A stretch of DNA of 64,000 bases from JAPKEZ01 sp047638975 (GTDB lineage: Bacteria; Planctomycetota; UBA1135), in contig JBLINB010000003.1 of the NCBI GenBank assembly GCA_047638975.1, forward strand, positions 23,251 through 87,250, given 5' to 3'. A program made the translations under genes and the position numbers. The notes below the pieces were generated by a model that saw only the letters and a list, made by a program, of their open reading frames with translations, ran no database searches and was not told the origin of the DNA. The first letter of the stretch is position 1. Every line of letters begins with the position of its first letter. Shown here piece by piece: positions 25,197 through 34,485 of this stretch.

Positions 25197-27818
25197 TACT
25201 GGCCAGAAGGCAGAACTTGGTCGCACGGCAATATTCTTAAACAATACAGCGGTGTCTTCCGAAGCGGTAATTGCAAAACCACCGGTGATTTGACTTGCAG
25301 TAAACCCTTCAGGAATATCTTGGCTTTGGCCATTGACGGTGTATGTCCCTTTGCCTTCGCTATCGAAATCGAACTGTAGTTTTACAGTGTCTTCTTTTTC
25401 GAAAGCTGCGCCACCAGTAACTTGGTTGCGCAATGAGGCTTCTCCACGTTGAGCATTAACCGAATAAGACATCCGTTGAAACTCAATGACCTGATCGCCA
25501 TTGCCGCTAGTGGCGATTACGACGCGTGTTTGTGCCTTGCCTGATCGCCCGATTCCGAAGAAGAATAACGCTGCATCGCCATCGATAGTCAGCTCACCGC
25601 GTAGAGAAAACGGTGGTGACAAATTCATCAAGTTAGTAGCGTTGGTACGTTCTTGCCCGGCAGATGCCCAGCCGTCTGGGTTGAAAATAAGGACGCCATC
25701 TTTTTCGTATTTTACGACGTCAATTAAATTGCCGTTATCGATAGTGTCTTTACGATTCGAGGCCTCGGTCTTTGCGTAAGCACTTTGCCATGCTCGCAAA
25801 TCTTGATCAGCTAACTCGCTTAATTCTTTAGCTTGCTCTTTAACCGAATCAAAATCTATTTGCCACGCTTGCATTGCGTGAGTGGCAAATAGCGGACCAC
25901 AAATGGGATGGCCATCTTCGAGCGCGGCTTCCATCGCAGCTTCAATTTTAGTGCGCGATAATTTTGTCGGTTCGATATATGATTTGAGCAAAGACTTGCC
26001 ACCATTATCCTTCAGCCAAAGTTCGGCCGTTGCTGTTGCATCGAGGTCTCCGGCTTCCCATACCGTTTCCCAGTGACGGAACATCCAGAATAAAGCATCG
26101 CCTTCAAGGCCCTCACCAATATTGGCTTCGGCTAATAAGCGATAGGTTTCGGCATCAAATGGCCGCTTGTTGTCGGCTTGTTCGGCAGTAACGCGTGCCC
26201 GTTCGTAATCGCCAGCAAGAATGTAACCACGTGAACGCGCTTGCAGTACGTCGGCGAATTCTGGGCCGGACAGCATCTCGCCGTATAGTGAGTTCGTAAA
26301 CTTGCGCCAACGCACTTCGAAAGCCTCCCAGTTCGGAACGTCTGGGTCTGCAACCTCATCCACGAAAAATTGCTTAGCCATTTCAAGGGGCATGAATTGA
26401 TCATTATCGACGTTGCCTTTCTTGCTGAAGTACTCGATGTACTTTAGGTAGGGATCGCGATAGACCAACTTTCCGGCCTTACGTACTGCTTTGTAATCAC
26501 TCGGGATAGCCTCCCCGGGAGTAATCGGCGGTGCATAAACACGACGGTCATTTTCTTCGTAGTTTAGCAAGAAGTAAACAAGCGCCCATCCATATGGGTA
26601 GAAGTCGCCTTCGTAACTAAGCGTGCCATTAAGCGGCCCGGTATTACGCGGATGCGCAATCAGCTCTTCAAGAGTGTGGCGCGTGCTGTCATTACGCTCG
26701 AGCGACCACCAACTACGTAACCGACTTTCGGCAACGTTGTTTTTAAGGATAGTACCGTTAGCTGTAATCACGCATCCTTCGAAGTAAGAAGCGGTTCCTT
26801 CATCTAGCCAAGCGGGTGTATAAATGCCGCGGCGTTCGTTCTTCTCCATCTTAATAGACATGAATTGGTGGCTAGCCTCATGAAATAAGGTATTCCATAA
26901 GTCGTCTTTGGTCTTGTTTGGATCGCCCATCGAGCGGTCGAATGCCGCCACGGTACTACGAGTGGAGACCCAGTATCCGCCTACACTTTCACTTTGAATC
27001 GCGCGCCCAAGTAACTCCATTGAGAAGCGGTCAAAGTCAGAACGTTTGGCACCAATTTGTAGAGTTACATGCTTAGCTTTTTTGCGTCCGTAGTCGTACA
27101 CCGAACGATAAAATTCGTTCATCTGTGTCATTGCCGCACAAACCGTTTCGAAGAATTCGTAATCAAGATTTGTGTTGATCTCATAATACTTCGTCTTACG
27201 TTGCCAACGATTTTCCCAGTCGCTATGCCGCGCGTTGTTTTTTTCTAGCCACGCCGGTGACTTGCGACGCACTTTGTCAGAGACGAAAGCACCACCAGAA
27301 ACTTCGTTGCCAGCGTCAGAGGCTAATTTGTCCCATGACTTGTTCAACTTTTTATCGCGCGGATTGATGTCTAGAAGTTTACTTAACAGGTGGCCAGCTA
27401 AACGATATTGCTTGCCGCTCCCCGCCTTGGACGCAGCTTTGGCAGCCTCGCCTTGCCATTCAGCAAGTATTAGGTTATCGGCATTCCAGTCGATATAAAT
27501 TTCAGTAAGCTCTTCGCTGATAGTAGCCAATGCGTCCTTGTCACCGGATGCGGTGTAGGACCACGCTAGCCATTTACCCCAGCGCAATTGTTCTTCGGGG
27601 CTCGCCTCTTTCTTGGCGATGCTATACATCAACTGATAACCTTCGGTTGAATAAGGACTGATGCTCAAGCCGCCAGTAACAGCGATCTTTGCTTCGTCAA
27701 GTTTGCCGGCGCTAATTAAGCTACGGCCTTCGTCAAAGAGAGGGTCGTCGCCGGCAGGAACTACGAGAGTATTAGCCGACAATAAGAATGCAAGTGCGAT
27801 GGATGCGAATTTTAACAT
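25173..27818 (-). CDS. Large secreted peptidase-MA-like (DUF1570-type) metallopeptidase candidate
   Basis: 881 residues with a signal peptide ending near ANTLVVPAG. A TPR-like helical region (about 25-180) precedes a gluzincin-type domain: LFHEASHQFMS has the HExxH zinc motif, and AWLDEGTASYFEG about 40 residues later supplies the third ligand, the layout of peptidase-MA/DUF1570 proteins common in Planctomycetota. A further TPR-like part (about 545-720) and a C-terminal jelly-roll-like beta domain (about 730-875) follow. Proteolysis of an envelope or extracellular substrate is inferred. The ancestor of the shorter homologue at 42834-44087 may be similar. Confidence 0.75.
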   Translation of the reverse strand: MLKFASIALAFLLSANTLVVPAGDDPLFDEGRSLISAGKLDEAKIAVTGGLSISPYSTEGYQLMYSIAKKEASPEEQLRWGKWLAWSYTASGDKDALATISEELTEIYIDWNADNLILAEWQGEAAKAASKAGSGKQYRLAGHLLSKLLDINPRDKKLNKSWDKLASDAGNEVSGGAFVSDKVRRKSPAWLEKNNARHSDWENRWQRKTKYYEINTNLDYEFFETVCAAMTQMNEFYRSVYDYGRKKAKHVTLQIGAKRSDFDRFSMELLGRAIQSESVGGYWVSTRSTVAAFDRSMGDPNKTKDDLWNTLFHEASHQFMSIKMEKNERRGIYTPAWLDEGTASYFEGCVITANGTILKNNVAESRLRSWWSLERNDSTRHTLEELIAHPRNTGPLNGTLSYEGDFYPYGWALVYFLLNYEENDRRVYAPPITPGEAIPSDYKAVRKAGKLVYRDPYLKYIEYFSKKGNVDNDQFMPLEMAKQFFVDEVADPDVPNWEAFEVRWRKFTNSLYGEMLSGPEFADVLQARSRGYILAGDYERARVTAEQADNKRPFDAETYRLLAEANIGEGLEGDALFWMFRHWETVWEAGDLDATATAELWLKDNGGKSLLKSYIEPTKLSRTKIEAAMEAALEDGHPICGPLFATHAMQAWQIDFDSVKEQAKELSELADQDLRAWQSAYAKTEASNRKDTIDNGNLIDVVKYEKDGVLIFNPDGWASAGQERTNATNLMNLSPPFSLRGELTIDGDAALFFFGIGRSGKAQTRVVIATSGNGDQVIEFQRMSYSVNAQRGEASLRNQVTGGAAFEKEDTVKLQFDFDSEGKGTYTVNGQSQDIPEGFTASQITGGFAITASEDTAVLFKNIAVRPSSAFWPVSPASDDE

Positions 27819-27855
27819 GGGTATAATCCATGCATATTCTAGCCTCGCCTATGTT

Positions 27856-28719
27856 TTATTCATGCTTACTTATCTCAAAACCTACTTCATCAAGCCAATC
27901 ATGAATCACGTCAATAGGGACGGCGAGCCCCATGTGGGTGATCACTTGTGGCTGAAAGCTACCATGCGTATAGATTTTACTGAAGATTCCGATAAGCTCG
28001 CATGTTTCTGCAAGAAAAACGCCGCCTCCCGAATTTCCGAAATAAGCCGGAGTAGAAATCATCCAGTAATCTTCATCTTCCATAGACCAGTCTTCGCGAC
28101 TGATTTCGCCTGAAGTAGCCTGTACAGGAGTGCCGAGAGGGCATCCAACGGTATAAATCTCAGTGAAAGTCGCGATGGACTTGGTGCGTGAACGTGGGGC
28201 AAGCTTTGCTACCTGGCCGAGGTTCTCTTTAGTGTCGATGCGTATTAGAGCTAAATCGACGTCCGCATCGTATGCGACCATAATACCTTGGACGAAAAGT
28301 GGCTGCTCGCGGTCTTGCTCAAACACAGTTTCGATTCCTGGGCCATCCTGCTCTTCGAGGATATCGCGAATGACGTGATAGCAGCTTAGGGCTAGGTAGT
28401 AGGACTCATCTTCGGTCTGAACACGTTTCACCAAAACTGCCGAACCTACTGCCGTATCACCAGTGATCTGAAACACCGGGTTAAGGATATTCTCGCGTTT
28501 ACGCTGCGTCTTAAAAGAGGCGTCCTGCTGCGAGAGTTGAGTCGCTTGCAGTCGCTGGTTGAAGCGAATCGTTTCGACTTGCTGGGTCAACTCGTTGAGT
28601 TGCTGGCTATTACTTTCAATATCGTCCCCGAATTCTGTAAGTTTCGGAAGACCAACAAGGGCTCCGGCGCACAGCAGGGCTAGTAGAATGCTAAATGATG
28701 GGTTTTTGAGAAGTCGCAC
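27856..28719 (-). CDS. Membrane-anchored trypsin-like serine protease
   Basis: 287 residues. One N-terminal membrane segment (SILLALLCAGALVGL) is followed by a coiled coil (about 35-65) and a chymotrypsin-fold domain. The triad is recognisable: His in ALSCYHVIRDIL, Asp in DADVDLALIRID, and Ser in YFGNSGGGVFLAET. There is no PDZ domain, unlike DegP/HtrA. It probably cleaves envelope proteins, facing the periplasm. It lies downstream of, and divergent from, ribAB. Confidence 0.85.
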   Translation of the reverse strand: MRLLKNPSFSILLALLCAGALVGLPKLTEFGDDIESNSQQLNELTQQVETIRFNQRLQATQLSQQDASFKTQRKRENILNPVFQITGDTAVGSAVLVKRVQTEDESYYLALSCYHVIRDILEEQDGPGIETVFEQDREQPLFVQGIMVAYDADVDLALIRIDTKENLGQVAKLAPRSRTKSIATFTEIYTVGCPLGTPVQATSGEISREDWSMEDEDYWMISTPAYFGNSGGGVFLAETCELIGIFSKIYTHGSFQPQVITHMGLAVPIDVIHDWLDEVGFEISKHE

Positions 28720-28789
28720 GCTAATATATCGGTTAAGACTACTTATTTATTAAATATTCGATAAAATAGCCGTCGAGGACACTCTGAAC

Positions 28790-30025
28790 ATGACTTTCGC
28801 AACAGTAGAACAGGCTATCCAGGCAATTGCCGATGGCAAAATGATTATCCTTGTCGACGATCCACGTCGCGAGAATGAAGGAGACTTGGTTATGGGTGCA
28901 GAAAAGATTACTGCCGAGGGCATTAATTTCATGCGCAAAGAGGGTGGTGGGCTTATCTGTCTAACCCTTGAGGGTAACCTTTGTGAACAGCTAGACTTAC
29001 GTCCACAAGTTGCTAATAACACCTCGAGCATGGGCACGGCCTTCCTCGAGTCCATTGAGGCTAAAGAAGGCGTAACGACGGGTATTTCGGCGGCGGATCG
29101 CGCCACGACTATTCTGGCGGCTGTCGCTGATGGCGCTAGGCCACGCGATTTGGCACGTCCTGGCCATATTTTCCCACTACGAGCACGCAAAGGCGGCGTT
29201 TTGCGCCGACCAGGGCAAACAGAAGGCTCGGTAGACATGGCGCGTATGGCTGGCTTAAAGGGAGCAGGCGTTATTTGCGAAATAATGAATGACGACGGCA
29301 CCATGGCACGCATGCCTGACCTCGAAATATTCGCCAAAAAGCACGAACTTTTGATTATCACCGTCGAGGACATCATCAAATACCGCCACGATCGCGAGAA
29401 ATTGATCGAGCGTGAGGTAGGTGGCACACCTTTGCCTACTAAATTCGGCGAATTCACCATGCACCTCTACAAGTCGCAGCTAGACAACAAAGAGCACTTT
29501 GCATTGTGCTATGGCTGGCCAGATGCCCCAGCCGATAACGGGCAGTCCTTTGATGCTATAGATGAAGACGTACTGGTGCGTGTCCATTCCGAATGCCTCA
29601 CGGGCGATTTACTGGGTAGCTTACGCTGCGATTGTGGTCCACAGCTGCATGCTTCTCTTAGTGAGATTAAAGATGCTGGCAAAGGGGTCTTGCTTTACAT
29701 ACGTCAAGAAGGGCGCGGCATTGGGTTGGCTAATAAGTTGAGAGCGTACCAATTACAAGATGAGGGGCTTGATACTGTCGAGGCCAACGAGAAATTGGGA
29801 TACCCAGCTGACATGCGCGACTATGGTATTGGTGCACAGATTTTGCATGATTTGGGCATTCGCAAGATGCGGTTGTTAACGAATAACCCTAAAAAGCTAA
29901 CTGGCTTGGCCGGCTATGGTCTTGAGATTACGGCTCAAATCCCGATTGTCCCAGATGTACAAGAATACAATACTGAGTATTTGAAGACTAAGCGCGACAA
30001 AATGGGGCATTCCATCGAGTTATAG
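28790..30025 (+). CDS. ribBA: Bifunctional DHBP synthase / GTP cyclohydrolase II
   Basis: 411 residues with both entry enzymes of riboflavin synthesis. Residues 1-200 are 3,4-dihydroxy-2-butanone-4-phosphate synthase (DDPRRENEGDLVMGAEKI, GHIFPLRARKGGVL). Residues 205-411 are GTP cyclohydrolase II with zinc cysteines in HSECLTGDLLGSLRCDCGPQ, and RQEGRGIGLANKLRAYQLQD and GIGAQILHDLG for GTP binding and catalysis. All key residues of both halves are present. No FMN riboswitch fits in the 70-base leader. Confidence 0.96.
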   Translation: MTFATVEQAIQAIADGKMIILVDDPRRENEGDLVMGAEKITAEGINFMRKEGGGLICLTLEGNLCEQLDLRPQVANNTSSMGTAFLESIEAKEGVTTGISAADRATTILAAVADGARPRDLARPGHIFPLRARKGGVLRRPGQTEGSVDMARMAGLKGAGVICEIMNDDGTMARMPDLEIFAKKHELLIITVEDIIKYRHDREKLIEREVGGTPLPTKFGEFTMHLYKSQLDNKEHFALCYGWPDAPADNGQSFDAIDEDVLVRVHSECLTGDLLGSLRCDCGPQLHASLSEIKDAGKGVLLYIRQEGRGIGLANKLRAYQLQDEGLDTVEANEKLGYPADMRDYGIGAQILHDLGIRKMRLLTNNPKKLTGLAGYGLEITAQIPIVPDVQEYNTEYLKTKRDKMGHSIEL

Positions 30026-30093
30026 GGTAGTCTATTTTGTGCTTTTTGTCGGAAGCTTCGCATCTTTCGAGCCGTCTGTATTTATGAAAGCCA

Positions 30094-30660
30094 ATGACGC
30101 TCCCTAAATTAACTTCCAAACCGCTATTACGTGAGTCTCCAGAAGACTTGTTCGAGCAGTATGCCTCCAAAATCTATGGTTTGGCTATTAAATGTGGTTT
30201 AGCGTCAAGGGATGCTGAAGACGGGGTACAAGAAGTATTTATCAAAATACACCGTAAGCTCGACACTTTTCGAGGCGAGTCAGCGCTGTCGACCTGGATA
30301 TATCGAGTTGCTTTAAATACATTACGCGATCATCGGCGCAAAGTTGCGCGGTATGCGCGTGCGCAGTCCTTAACCGAATACGAAGAAAGAAACTCTATTC
30401 CCGAACGTAATGACGCTTACTCCAATCCGAGTGTCGGCGCCGAGCGCAACGAGCGGCGTCAATTAGTACGCAATGCGCTCGACCGCCTGCCAGATAAATT
30501 CCGCGAGGTACTGGTGTTACGCGAACTAGAAGGCTTGTCGTATCGCGATATTTCGCGCATACTTGACGTCAAGCATGGCACGGTCGAATCGCGTATATAT
30601 CGTGCACGCACCCGGCTGGCACTCGAAATCTCAAACTTAAAGGAGGATTTAAATGACTAA
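30094..30660 (+). CDS. ECF RNA polymerase sigma factor (RpoE-like)
   Basis: 188 residues. Region 2 is GLASRDAEDGVQEVFIKIHR and LSTWIYRVALNTLRDHRRK. Region 4 is LDRLPDKFREVLVLRELEG and YRDISRILDVKHGTVESRIY. It overlaps the next gene by 8 bases and heads a run of a membrane anti-sigma-like protein, a Spy-like protein and PilM/PilN-like proteins, so it probably responds to an envelope signal (inference). Confidence 0.93.
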   Translation: MTLPKLTSKPLLRESPEDLFEQYASKIYGLAIKCGLASRDAEDGVQEVFIKIHRKLDTFRGESALSTWIYRVALNTLRDHRRKVARYARAQSLTEYEERNSIPERNDAYSNPSVGAERNERRQLVRNALDRLPDKFREVLVLRELEGLSYRDISRILDVKHGTVESRIYRARTRLALEISNLKEDLND

Positions 30661-31075
30661 CGACAAGCAAGAATGGCAGATGCGCGCAAGCGCTTGGTTT
30701 GACGATGAGTGCTCCGAGTTAGATTCAAAGGAAGTGCGTGCGCATTTAATCAAAGACAATGATGCGCGTCTCGAGCTACAGCAGTGGCGAGATTTGCGCG
30801 CAGATATGCAGTTATTGCAACCACAGGCGGCTAGTGAAGAGCGCCTTGGGCGCATGAAGAACCGCTTCAACGAAAGTTTGTCGCGCGAAATTTACACTTA
30901 CTCAAGCGCTATGCGCTTGATGAATATGGCGGCAGTGTTGCTGCTGGCCTTAAGCATTGGTGGTTGGTTGTATGTAAATACCCAATCTCCAGGCATTGAA
31001 GCGTATGCTCAGCAACCGAATCAGCTCGATCAAGCTATTCATGATTTCTTATCGCGCCCGGCGTCAAACGATTGA
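30653..31075 (+). CDS. Anti-sigma factor-like membrane protein
   Basis: 140 residues. The N-terminal half is acidic and helical (ASAWFDDECSELDSKEVRAH), resembling the cytoplasmic sigma-binding part of RseA-type anti-sigma factors. One membrane helix is at about 85-105 (MNMAAVLLLALSIGGWLYV) and the periplasmic tail is short. Position directly after, and overlapping, an ECF sigma gene supports the role; direct homology is weak. A Shine-Dalgarno AAAGGAGG lies just before the start, inside the sigma gene. Confidence 0.7.
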   Translation: MTNDKQEWQMRASAWFDDECSELDSKEVRAHLIKDNDARLELQQWRDLRADMQLLQPQAASEERLGRMKNRFNESLSREIYTYSSAMRLMNMAAVLLLALSIGGWLYVNTQSPGIEAYAQQPNQLDQAIHDFLSRPASND

Positions 31076-31467
31076 GCTTATCCGCAGTTACACGCTTTGT
31101 TTTGCCCGGAGTGCTCATGTTGCTGGCAGGTTTTATTGGTGGAATGACTTGGCAAAAGCATAATGGCGGCACTTTGCTAAAGAATGGTTTAGATGGCGAC
31201 CTAAAAAACTACCAGTCTGCGCTATCTCATGAACTCGAGCTTAATCTAGAGCAGCAAGAGAGCCTTAAGTTGCTGCTGTACTATTATCAACAACAGCGCG
31301 ATGACTTATTCGCACAGAGTCTTGCAAGTGTTGATGGTGAGTGGCTCGAATTAGATAGGCGTTTTGAGTCTTTGGTGTACGCGCGTGTCTTAGATAGTGT
31401 GCAGCGAGATAGGCTGGCTGATTTAAGACAGTCGCAACAACTAGAATTTACTAAGGTGCAACGTTAA
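31072..31467 (+). CDS. Spy/CpxP-like periplasmic helical protein
   Basis: 131 residues, starting with TTG that overlaps the preceding stop (TTGA). An N-terminal anchor (LPGVLMLLAGFIGGMTW) is followed by long amphipathic helices with ELNLEQQESLKLLLYYYQQ and VLDSVQRDRLADLRQSQQ. These resemble the LTxxQ-type repeats of heavy-metal sensor and Spy/CpxP proteins. In ECF loci such proteins sense envelope stress or metals; here this is inferred from position and helix pattern. Confidence 0.6.
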   Translation: MSLSAVTRFVLPGVLMLLAGFIGGMTWQKHNGGTLLKNGLDGDLKNYQSALSHELELNLEQQESLKLLLYYYQQQRDDLFAQSLASVDGEWLELDRRFESLVYARVLDSVQRDRLADLRQSQQLEFTKVQR

Positions 31468-31482
31468 TCTGATACATAAGTT

Positions 31483-33264
31483 ATGGCAAACAGCCTCGGA
31501 ATTCATCTTTACTCTCATGGCTTCGATTACGTTGTTCTCGAAGGCACAACCAAGCGCTACAGTGTTAGTGACTCGGGTAGTGTTTACTTCTCGGCATCAG
31601 ATGTCGCAGAGGTCAAATCGGTGGCTAAGCGCATTGCCGAAATCAGCAAGGGGTTTAAGGGCAACCAGATTTGCCTGAGCTTGTCGTCGTCGGCAGTGCT
31701 TAACCGCGAGTTAGGCTTGCCATTTAGTAACCGCGAAAAGGTGGCACAGGTCATCAAGTTCGAAATCGAATCCGAACTGTACCATCTAAATATAGATGAC
31801 GTGATCGTAGACTTTTTCGAGCTCGACGACGGACGTGCAACATCGACGATGTCGGTGAATGCTTTGAGTAAAACTCGTCTGCAGACAGCGCTTGATATTT
31901 GCGAGTCGGCAAGTTTCGACCCACCTATCGTTGACTTGTCCATCGCGTCGTTGTTTAACGCTTTGAAATCATTGCCAAGCAGTGAGCGCACCGATCAAGA
32001 AGCATACTTTCATATCGGTGCCGAAAGTTCACAGCTGCTGGTGCTATCGCCAGGTGGATTAGTACGTGCTACGCGCACGGTACCACTCGGGTGGCTCGAG
32101 CTTGCACGTAAACTCGAAGGTGAGGGTATCCCTGATATCCCTGATGCCGATGATAGTGCGGTTGAAGAAGACGCTGCAGAAGACGATGCAGAAGAGGAAG
32201 CTAGCGAAGACGATAACGATGAGCCTAAACAGCTTGATTTAGGAGGCGATACTTCGATTGCATTTGGTTTCGGTTTCGACGAAGTAATGGAGCAGTGTTC
32301 GGCCGCAGAACACCAAGCATTTGCGCGTGTGCTAGAGGCAGAATTGCGCCGAGTGCTAACTGCGCTTAATTACGGCGACCTGCCATTGTATTTGTTTGGT
32401 GCACAACTGCCGGGGCTAGCCGAGAGCCTATCGCTTGGTTTGAACATGCAGGTCGCACCACTCGATTTGGGTATTAGCGGGCCAGACGACTCAATTCCGC
32501 ATGCTGTTGCATTTGGTGCAGCGTTGCGCGCACTTGGCACCGAAGCTCTTGAAATGAATTTCCGTCAAGAAGAGTTTCGTTATGCACGTGGTGTCGAACG
32601 CATCGAAGGTCCATTAACTTGGGCGATGGTGGGTCTAGTGTTTTACTTTGCTTTCGGTATGGCGATTGACGTTAAGTTGAGCCAGCAAAAGTCAGCAGAC
32701 GCATCCGTAATTTATGCGCGGGCACGCCAAAAAGTGCAGCGTTTAAATGAGCAGGTTCAAAATATTAATGACTATCCAGACGAATGGATCATAAAAAATG
32801 ATTTTTCGGCGAATGACGTGCCACAAGAAGAACATATCCACCTTTTGATGCGCTCTGTGGGTAAAGCCACCGATACGCTTGATGAACTTATGGGGGAGGC
32901 GGCAATCGAAATGCCGCAGTCGTGTCTTGAGGCATGGCGCTTGCTGATGAATTTTATTGAAACTGAAATGGCCGACTACCAAGGCAAGTGGATGCTCGAG
33001 TCTCTCGAATTCACCTCTTTCAATAAGTCTGCGAGTGAGCCGGCACATGTTGAAGCTAAATTTGGCATTACCATTTTCCCTGACAGCAGTGGCCTTTTGA
33101 TCGGCCGCTTTGATCGCTTGCAACGTAATCTAGCCGCGCAAGAATTTACAGTTGGTGAAGTGAAAATTCCGACTACCGAGCCGGCATCGATACCTGAAGC
33201 AAAGACCGCGACAGTCGTCGTTGATATTCTTGCGGTAAACCCTAACGTTAACAAAGATTCATGA
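31483..33264 (+). CDS. PilM/GspL-like protein fused to a PilN-like membrane part
   Basis: 593 residues. The N-terminal two thirds (about 1-365) look like the actin-fold PilM/GspL: LGIHLYSHGFDYVVLEGT, NREKVAQVIKFEIESELYHL, HAVAFGAALRALG. An unusual acidic low-complexity insert of about 30 residues (DDSAVEEDAAEDDAEEE onward) sits at about 218-248. A single membrane helix (WAMVGLVFYFAFGMAIDV, about 380) and a periplasmic coiled region with a ferredoxin-like end follow, resembling PilN. It probably belongs to a type IV pilus or type II secretion inner-membrane platform. No PilB, PilC or PilQ is in the window. Confidence 0.7.
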   Translation: MANSLGIHLYSHGFDYVVLEGTTKRYSVSDSGSVYFSASDVAEVKSVAKRIAEISKGFKGNQICLSLSSSAVLNRELGLPFSNREKVAQVIKFEIESELYHLNIDDVIVDFFELDDGRATSTMSVNALSKTRLQTALDICESASFDPPIVDLSIASLFNALKSLPSSERTDQEAYFHIGAESSQLLVLSPGGLVRATRTVPLGWLELARKLEGEGIPDIPDADDSAVEEDAAEDDAEEEASEDDNDEPKQLDLGGDTSIAFGFGFDEVMEQCSAAEHQAFARVLEAELRRVLTALNYGDLPLYLFGAQLPGLAESLSLGLNMQVAPLDLGISGPDDSIPHAVAFGAALRALGTEALEMNFRQEEFRYARGVERIEGPLTWAMVGLVFYFAFGMAIDVKLSQQKSADASVIYARARQKVQRLNEQVQNINDYPDEWIIKNDFSANDVPQEEHIHLLMRSVGKATDTLDELMGEAAIEMPQSCLEAWRLLMNFIETEMADYQGKWMLESLEFTSFNKSASEPAHVEAKFGITIFPDSSGLLIGRFDRLQRNLAAQEFTVGEVKIPTTEPASIPEAKTATVVVDILAVNPNVNKDS

Positions 33265-33788
33265 GCAACCGCAGCACACTTTACACTTTAGTTGGGCTTG
33301 CCATCGCAGCGCTTATTGGAAACATGTGGGCTGAATCTAGTCTGCAACACTGGGACGACGCTTTGTTGGCACACCAACGTCGCTACAAAGCAATCTGGGA
33401 AGAATGCGACGACTTAGAGATGCGCCGTGAAAAGGCACCTAAGGGCAGCGACGAACAATCTTTTAGATTGCATTTCCAGACGCAAGCATACACTGCGCAG
33501 ATGGGCGATATTAATGTCAATGTAACCAATCGCGATCGTAGTGGTGTCGAAGACAAGATTTTTAAAATCGAATTTGCGAAGGGAGACAAAGGCTTCCGTC
33601 GCGATCAGCTACGCACTTTCCTGTTTAATGCCGAGTTACTTTACCCGCGCGTACGCACAACAGCATTGGTGGTCAAGCCACACGCAGAAGGGGGGCGCCG
33701 CCGAGGGATTGACACCGGAGTAGATCGTATCGATTTATGGGACGTCAGCAAGCTAGAATTGCGCCAGCGTTCGCCGAAAACTAAATAG
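33261..33788 (+). CDS. PilO/GspM-like small bitopic membrane protein (tentative)
   Basis: 175 residues, overlapping the PilM/PilN-like gene by 4 bases (ATGA). One N-terminal membrane helix (LYTLVGLAIAALIGNMW) is followed by a short coiled coil (about 30-60) and a basic C-terminal domain of mixed alpha/beta pattern. Size, topology and position match the third platform subunit (PilO/GspM), but no conserved motif confirms it. Confidence 0.5.
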   Translation: MSNRSTLYTLVGLAIAALIGNMWAESSLQHWDDALLAHQRRYKAIWEECDDLEMRREKAPKGSDEQSFRLHFQTQAYTAQMGDINVNVTNRDRSGVEDKIFKIEFAKGDKGFRRDQLRTFLFNAELLYPRVRTTALVVKPHAEGGRRRGIDTGVDRIDLWDVSKLELRQRSPKTK

Positions 33789-34413
33789 TTATTCGAGCCC
33801 AGTCATCGCCATTTTCTGCAAAATGGTTTAGATCGTCGATGTCGTCTAAGTCACGTAGTTCTTGGCCAAGAAACACTTTTAGTTGCGCGGCCTGTGCAAT
33901 CTCTAGCGTTTGCCTAAGCACTTGCGAGGTGCTCCAGTCGATGTTTTGAAATAGCTGCGGATGCACAACCTTCATTGCCATGAAGGCATAGCCGCCATCA
34001 ACGGTCGGAGCAATACAGACATCGTGATCTTCAAGGTGCTCGCACAATACTGCGATGTAACTCGAACTAAGCCGTGGGCAATCGGTGCCACTTACGGCTA
34101 GCCACTCTTTATATTTGGTGTTGGCCAAAGCATTTAGCATGCGCGCGCCGAGATCATCGCCGCTTTGCACGGCTAGTTTGTCATGACCACTCAGCCATGC
34201 TCCGAGTTGCTGAGCACTGCCGTGATTGGCGGACCATAGATGACGCTGCCATTGACGATTTTCAAGTTGTTGCCAATATTGATGCGCCATCTTGCGATAG
34301 ACCTCACGCGCGATATTGCTGCCGATAGAAGCAGCAAGGCGGGTTTTTACGGGGCCGGATTGCCAATGCTTGGCCATCACGACTACAGTATTTGAAATAG
34401 TATCGCTATTCAT
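33781..34413 (-). CDS. TIGR04282-type (DUF2064) arsenosugar-associated glycosyltransferase
   Basis: 210 residues from the ATG at 34413; an upstream ATG at 34458 would extend it. The N-terminal NTP-sugar site VVVMAKHWQSGPVKTRLAAS matches the family pattern (AKxPxxGxVKTRL), followed by VSGTDCPRLSSSYI (metal-binding DCP) and APTVDGGYAFMAMK. This family is repeatedly found with ArsM/ArsS clusters and is proposed to act in arsenosugar formation. It is divergent from arsM, and its 3' end overlaps the PilO-like gene by 8 bases. Confidence 0.85.
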   Translation of the reverse strand: MNSDTISNTVVVMAKHWQSGPVKTRLAASIGSNIAREVYRKMAHQYWQQLENRQWQRHLWSANHGSAQQLGAWLSGHDKLAVQSGDDLGARMLNALANTKYKEWLAVSGTDCPRLSSSYIAVLCEHLEDHDVCIAPTVDGGYAFMAMKVVHPQLFQNIDWSTSQVLRQTLEIAQAAQLKVFLGQELRDLDDIDDLNHFAENGDDWARITI

Positions 34414-34485
34414 GTAACAAAGATACTCTAGCACGCGAATAGAGTGATAGAAAGTCAAGAAGTGATAAACTACTGATTCGAAACC

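Noticed and set aside
28720..28789. FMN riboswitch in front of ribBA
   Set aside because: The intergenic space is only 70 bases and lacks the conserved core.
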